A DNA stretch of 64,000 nucleotides. Source: Sulfuritalea sp. (lineage in GTDB: Bacteria > Pseudomonadota > Gammaproteobacteria > Burkholderiales > Rhodocyclaceae). The stretch is from the NCBI RefSeq assembly GCF_017302275.1, contig NZ_JAFLDR010000017.1:1-64000 (forward strand), given 5' to 3'. The translations under genes were made by a program, and so were the position numbers. Below the pieces are notes generated by a model. It was given only the letters and a program-made list of their open reading frames with translations. It searched no databases and was not told the DNA's origin. Position 1 is the stretch's first letter; each line of letters opens with the position of its first letter. Shown piece by piece: positions 60,290 through 64,000 of this stretch.

Positions 60290-60387
60290 GATGTTTGGCT
60301 CCGTGTGGGATTGGAATGAGCCCAGTATCGGCAGCAACGAAAGCCCTGACCAGCGAAATCGCGGCCTGGAATTCATGAGTCATTGGA

Positions 60388-61320
60388 ATGGATGACAAGC
60401 TGCCGCCGCTCGACGCACTACGCGCCTTCGAGGCTGCGGCGCGCCATCTGAGCTTTACTCGCGCTGCCCAGCAGCTTTTCATCACCCAGTCGGCGGTGAG
60501 CAAGCAGGTGCATGCGCTGGAGTCGGCGCTGGCGGTACGCCTGTTCGAGCGCAAGACACGCGCCCTGCTGCTGACAGCCGCCGGTGAGCGGCTGCAGCGC
60601 GCCGTTGCCGCGGCTTTCGCCGAACTGCGCGCGGCGAGCGCCGATTTGCGTGGTGGCGACGAACCGACGGTGACGCTGGCGACGACGCAGGCCTTTGCCA
60701 GTTTCTGGCTGATCCCGCGCCTGGCTCATTTCCGCCGCAGCCATCCCGGCATCGACATCCGCATCTCGGCCGATACTCGGCTGGTCGACCTCGACCGCGG
60801 ACGCTTCGACGCTGCCGTGCGCTACCTTCAGGACCGCAACGCGCCGGCCACCGCGTTGCGCCTGTTTGGCGATACGGTGCTGCCGGTGGCGAGTCCGGCC
60901 CTGCTGAAAAGCGCCGGCCCGCTGGCGAAGCCTGCGGACCTGGCGCGCCATGTCCTGCTGACCTATGAGGACGGGGAACAGCGGCGTCCCTGGCTTTCGT
61001 GGCCGGCCTGGCTGGAAATGGCGGGCGTCGCCGACCTGCGTCCGGCCGGCAGCGTCGCTTTCAACCAGTACGAACCCACCATTCGGGCCGCACTTGATGG
61101 CCAGGGCGTGGCGCTGGCTACCCTGGCGCTGGTCGCTGACCTGTTGCGCGACGGCAAGCTGGTCGCACCGCTACCGCAGCGTTTTTCCAACCCGCGCGCC
61201 TATTATTTTCTGCTCGCCGAACGCGCCGCCGCGAACCCGGCGGTCGAGGCGTTCCGGGTCTGGCTGGCGTGTCAGGTCGAATCCTGCTCCGCTGCCGACG
61301 GTATACTGTCGGCAGCCTGA
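60388..61320 (+). CDS. LysR-family regulator (GcvA-like)
   Basis: 310 residues. N-terminal winged HTH: PPLDALRAFEAAARHLSFTR, AAQQLFITQSAVSKQVHALE, the GcvA-type recognition helix. The substrate domain (about 95-300) includes FWLIPRLAHFRRSHPGIDIR and VAFNQYEPTIRAALDGQGVA. It faces the DUF2917 gene over a 98-base gap that contains two ATTGGAATG copies (60310 and 60382) and ATGAGTCAT (60375-60383), possible binding sites. Ligand unknown. Confidence 0.9.
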   Translation: MDDKLPPLDALRAFEAAARHLSFTRAAQQLFITQSAVSKQVHALESALAVRLFERKTRALLLTAAGERLQRAVAAAFAELRAASADLRGGDEPTVTLATTQAFASFWLIPRLAHFRRSHPGIDIRISADTRLVDLDRGRFDAAVRYLQDRNAPATALRLFGDTVLPVASPALLKSAGPLAKPADLARHVLLTYEDGEQRRPWLSWPAWLEMAGVADLRPAGSVAFNQYEPTIRAALDGQGVALATLALVADLLRDGKLVAPLPQRFSNPRAYYFLLAERAAANPAVEAFRVWLACQVESCSAADGILSAA

Positions 61321-61344
61321 TCCGACCTCGCTAAGGAGCACCGA

Positions 61345-61824
61345 TTGACTTCGCCACATGTACTGATTGCAGTTGGTCTTGCCGCGCTGGCGCTACCCGC
61401 CGCTGGCGCGAGCGTGTCCTGTCCCGACCTGGCGCAGGCGGCGCAAATCGCCGCCTGCCCAGCCGAGGAAGAACTTCGCTACACCTTCGACGGTTTTTGC
61501 GCCAGCGATGCCCGGGCCTACAAGGGCGATACCGACGTCTGCACCGACTATCAGAGTTACCGCAGGCTGAAGAACGTGGCGTTGTGGGAGTCCGTCGACG
61601 GTGCCTTCAGCGCCTATGTGTCCTGTGATCGTTCGCCGGCCGAGGTCAAGGCGGCCAGAGTGTCGTCGCTGCGCCTCGCCAGGCAGGGGAAAATCAACCT
61701 CGTGATCTGCGGCTACGGAGAGGGACTCAATTTCACGCTGCGCACCCGTGCAGAATGCCGGCTGGATGGCGGCGGCGTGATGTGTGCGACAGATGCAGCA
61801 GCCTGCAAGGCAACTTGCGACTGA
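61345..61824 (+). CDS. cysteine-rich secreted protein of unknown function
   Basis: 159 residues, TTG start behind AAGGAG (61333-61338). A signal peptide (VLIAVGLAALALPAAGA) is followed by a compact domain with nine to ten cysteines, for example SVSCPDLAQAAQIAACPAEE, FDGFCASDARAYKGDTDVCT and a final CRLDGGGVMCATDAAACKAT. The cysteine count suggests several disulfides in the periplasm. No family recognised. It follows the LysR gene by 24 bases. Confidence 0.65.
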   Translation: MTSPHVLIAVGLAALALPAAGASVSCPDLAQAAQIAACPAEEELRYTFDGFCASDARAYKGDTDVCTDYQSYRRLKNVALWESVDGAFSAYVSCDRSPAEVKAARVSSLRLARQGKINLVICGYGEGLNFTLRTRAECRLDGGGVMCATDAAACKATCD

Positions 61825-61840
61825 CGGTGCGGAGAAGGGC

Positions 61841-61999
61841 ATGCCTACCCCGAAAGACAGCAAGGCGACACCCGAAGCGAAACCGCCCGCCGACCCGCCG
61901 CCGCAGTCCGTATGCCTGCGTTGTGGCACGCCCGGCCCCGTCGGCGGCGACGGCTTTTGCGACAAATGCGAAAAGGCGCTGGAGCAGGCCTGCCTCTGA
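61841..61999 (+). CDS. small zinc-ribbon-like protein
   Basis: 52 residues. A Pro/Lys-rich start leads to CLRCGTPGPVGGDGFCDKCE, two CxxC pairs 15 residues apart that would bind one zinc ion. GGAGAAGG just upstream supports the ATG at 61841. It lies behind the secreted protein and ends eight bases from the converging lipoprotein gene. Function unknown. Confidence 0.6.
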   Translation: MPTPKDSKATPEAKPPADPPPQSVCLRCGTPGPVGGDGFCDKCEKALEQACL

Positions 62000-62007
62000 C
62001 GCCGCGC

Positions 62008-62415
62008 CTACTTGATGGCGGGCTCGCCCGCTGACGTGGCCGGGTCAGCGCCTCCGGTCTTGCAGCCAGTGACCGGCGATGTAGACCGGTCGGTGAGCGT
62101 CGCGGCATTTTCCGCGAGTTGCAGCACCATGGTGCCCTTGCCGTAACGCGTGCCCTCGGAACCGACCCGGTCGAGCCGCAGTTCGCGCTCGGGCAGGATC
62201 AGCCAGACCGCGTCGCCGCCGTCCAGCCTGCGCACGTAGATGCGCTTGCCGCCGGCACACTGGTATTCGGTGGCGTTGGCCGGGGCGCGGGAACGCTCCG
62301 GGACGCCTGTGTCGCCGCCAAAGGGCCAGACCTTGACCGCCATTTCGCCGCAGCCGGAGAGCAGCGCGACAGCGGCGAACGTGGCGAGCCGTACGAGGTT
62401 TGATTGCAGGGGCAT
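62008..62415 (-). CDS. lipoprotein with MliC-like domain
   Basis: 135 residues. LVRLATFAAVALLSGCGEMA is a lipoprotein signal with the lipobox LSGC. The mature part has ATEYQCAGGKRIYVRRLDGG, then an acidic/hydrophobic strand (WLILPERELRLDR), GTRYGKGTMVLQLAENAATL and a late cysteine (TGCKTGG). This resembles MliC/PliC C-type lysozyme inhibitors (conserved YxC and closing Cys). The ATG at 62415 is the one directly before the signal. Assignment is moderate. Confidence 0.65.
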   Translation of the reverse strand: MPLQSNLVRLATFAAVALLSGCGEMAVKVWPFGGDTGVPERSRAPANATEYQCAGGKRIYVRRLDGGDAVWLILPERELRLDRVGSEGTRYGKGTMVLQLAENAATLTDRSTSPVTGCKTGGADPATSAGEPAIK

Positions 62416-62499
62416 GCGGGGCTCCTTTTCAGGCCGGCATGGTGCCACAAATCGGCGCCGCGCCAACTGTCGCGCGGCAAAGTTCCCTGTGGCAGGCCT

Positions 62500-64000
62500 T
62501 TACAGTCCGAGCGCGGTGGCGATTTCCCGTCGTGCTTCGTCGATTGCCCGTTCCAGGCCGCGCAACTCCGGAACGCCGGCGGGCGGGTCGTTCAACGCGG
62601 TTTCCAGCGCCGAGGCCCTGAGTTGGAGTTCGTTCAGCCCCAGCGTGCCGGCCCGGCTCTTGAAGGTATGGGCCATCCGGGAGGCGAGCTCGGTCCGCCC
62701 GGCCGCCATGGCGCGACGGATTTCCGGTGCCACGGACGGACTTTCCTCCACGAATTTCGTCAGCCAGTAGCGATAGCGCTGCTCGTCGCCGAAAAAGCGG
62801 GTGAGCGCCGCCGCCGTGTCCACGCCGCGTATCGCCGGCAGCGTGGGCCGTACCGGCGTGGGTGCGGGCGCGGGTTCGGCTGGCGCAGGGGTTCCCGCCG
62901 CCCGGTGTTCGGGCAGCCATTTGGCCAGCATCCGGTAAAAGTCGTTGGCATCAAAGGGCTTGCAGACGTGGTCGTTCATCCCGGCGTCGGTGCTGATGCG
63001 CTTCTCGTGGGCGAGGACGTGCGCTGTCATGGCAACAATCGGCAAGCGGTCGAAGCCGGGCCAGGTGCGTATCAGGCGTGTGGCCGACAGGCCGTCGAGG
63101 ACCGGCATCTGGATGTCCATCAGCACCAGGTCGAAACGGCCCGCGTCGGATTCGCCGAGGATTTCGACCGCTTCCTGGCCGTTGCATGCGGTGCGCGGCG
63201 CGATGCCGACGGCTTGCAGCAGCTCAACGGCGATTTCCATGTTCATTGCATCGTCTTCGACGACCAGCACGCTTGCTTGCGCGACATGCAGATCCGGCGG
63301 TGAGATAGCCTGGCCAGGTTCGTCTTCAGGCGGGTCGGAGTCCATACCGAGGCCAAGCCGGATGGCAAGGCAAAAGTTGCTGCCGACGCCCTCCCGGCTG
63401 TCGACGTCTATCCTGCCATCCATCATTTCCGCGAGGTGCTGGCTGAGCGCAAGGCCAAGGCCGGTGCCGCCGAATTTCCGCGTCATCGAGACGTCGGTTT
63501 GCGCGAAGGGCTGGAACAGGCCACCGATGTCGGCGGCCCGGATGCCGACGCCGGTGTCGGCGACGCTCATGACGAGGCGTATCGAATCCGCCGCCCGCGT
63601 CTGGGTGGAAACGTGGACGTCAACCCGGCCTGTCGGAGTGAATTTAATGGCGTTGCCGATCAGGTTGAGCAGGATCTGCTCGATCCGCAGGGGATCACCC
63701 GCCAGGCGGTCGGGAACATCGTCGTCAATGCTGAATTCCAGCAGGAGCCCCTTGGACTCCGCCTTGTTCGCCATCAGGCCTTCGGCATGCCGGATCATGC
63801 TGCGCAGGCTGAAGGGAATTGTCTCGATCTCCATGCGTCCGGCGACGATCTTCGACAGGTCGAGCAGGTCGTTGATGATCCGCGACAGGTGCTTGCCGGC
63901 CTTGCCGATCTTCTCGAGGTAGTCGCGCTGCGCCGGGTTCTCGCAGCGACCGAGGGCCAGCGCCGACAAGCCGATGACAGCGCCCAGCGGGGTGCGCAGT
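62500..64000 (-). CDS. hybrid histidine kinase with receiver and HPt domains (5' end outside window)
   Basis: About 500 residues visible. The reading continues past 63969 to the edge with LRTPLGAVIGLSALAL, the end of the HisKA H-box; the phospho-His lies just outside. Next come the ATPase N-box LLNLIGNAIKFTPTG, G1 VADTGVGI and G2 GGTGLGLALSQHLAEMM; a receiver domain with VLVVEDDAMNMEIAV, phospho-Asp in FDLVLMDIQMPVLDG and the conserved Lys DHVCKPFDA; and a C-terminal HPt domain with the His in ASRMAHTFKSRAGTLGLNEL. Such BarA/EvgS-type proteins pass phosphate His-Asp-His to a separate response regulator. Input domains are not visible. Confidence 0.92.
   Translation of the reverse strand, partial: LRTPLGAVIGLSALALGRCENPAQRDYLEKIGKAGKHLSRIINDLLDLSKIVAGRMEIETIPFSLRSMIRHAEGLMANKAESKGLLLEFSIDDDVPDRLAGDPLRIEQILLNLIGNAIKFTPTGRVDVHVSTQTRAADSIRLVMSVADTGVGIRAADIGGLFQPFAQTDVSMTRKFGGTGLGLALSQHLAEMMDGRIDVDSREGVGSNFCLAIRLGLGMDSDPPEDEPGQAISPPDLHVAQASVLVVEDDAMNMEIAVELLQAVGIAPRTACNGQEAVEILGESDAGRFDLVLMDIQMPVLDGLSATRLIRTWPGFDRLPIVAMTAHVLAHEKRISTDAGMNDHVCKPFDANDFYRMLAKWLPEHRAAGTPAPAEPAPAPTPVRPTLPAIRGVDTAAALTRFFGDEQRYRYWLTKFVEESPSVAPEIRRAMAAGRTELASRMAHTFKSRAGTLGLNELQLRASALETALNDPPAGVPELRGLERAIDEARREIATALGL

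Overview
The window is a GC-rich (about two thirds by eye) stretch of bacterial chromosome packed with genes. The gene content points to a betaproteobacterium, probably of the Rhodocyclales/Sterolibacteriaceae type: a gshA of the Acidithiobacillus/betaproteobacterial kind beside gshB, metX-metW, zapA with 6S RNA behind it, a LysR gene facing a DUF2917 gene, and polA beside a LOG-family gene and a DUF2782 gene. The family placement is inference; no rRNA or tRNA gene is visible.

Layout. 1-4.7 kb: a DsbA-like gene, a decayed dsbB, an FAD oxidoreductase, a periplasmic DsrE-like protein and a HAD nucleotidase. 4.9-11.3 kb: a malonate operon (GntR regulator, malonyl-CoA decarboxylase, three TRAP transporter genes, malonyl-CoA synthetase), with an operator-like palindrome upstream. 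11.4-18.1 kb: a DUF4143 ATPase, an acyltransferase, a broken comB-like gene, a coupled DUF2721/SGNH hydrolase/GST run, a second DsrE-like protein, a TauE/SafE exporter and an EVE protein. 18.5-24.9 kb: an operon with an oxalyl-CoA-synthetase-like ligase, a tripartite tricarboxylate transporter, an FAH-family enzyme and a ketopantoate-reductase-family enzyme. 25-26 kb: zapA, a ZapB-like gene and 6S RNA. 26.1-41.5 kb: an LPS/polysaccharide region of two forward genes and a twelve-gene reverse operon ending in waaL and a glycosyltransferase, most of its genes joined by 4-nt overlaps. 41.6-46.8 kb: a second DUF4143 ATPase, polA, LOG and DUF2782. 46.9-54.2 kb: an orphan adenine methylase, gshA, gshB, an ApbE-like lipoprotein and a regulatory PTS (EIIA, HPr, EI). 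54.4-64 kb: metX-metW, small conserved genes, PhzF, an AmpG-like permease, thioesterase, DUF2917/LysR, small secreted proteins, a lipoprotein and a hybrid sensor kinase cut by the window end.

The most unusual content is repetitive DNA lying over this ordinary gene set. First, a 24-bp motif with a near-palindromic core (GTCGGCGCYGAC) occurs at least 14 times in both orientations, almost always inside genes and in more than one reading frame. Second, an element of about 115 bp with two hairpins sits between the stop and start of neighbouring genes at three places. Its first stem differs in sequence but stays paired in each copy, and a fourth copy is built in frame into the apbE-like gene. Third, both DUF4143 ATPase genes carry an inverted repeat against the start codon, one of them overlapping a good -10 box. 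Two genes (dsbB, comB) are internally deleted remnants, and a 50-bp tandem duplication has remodelled the start of one glycosyltransferase gene.
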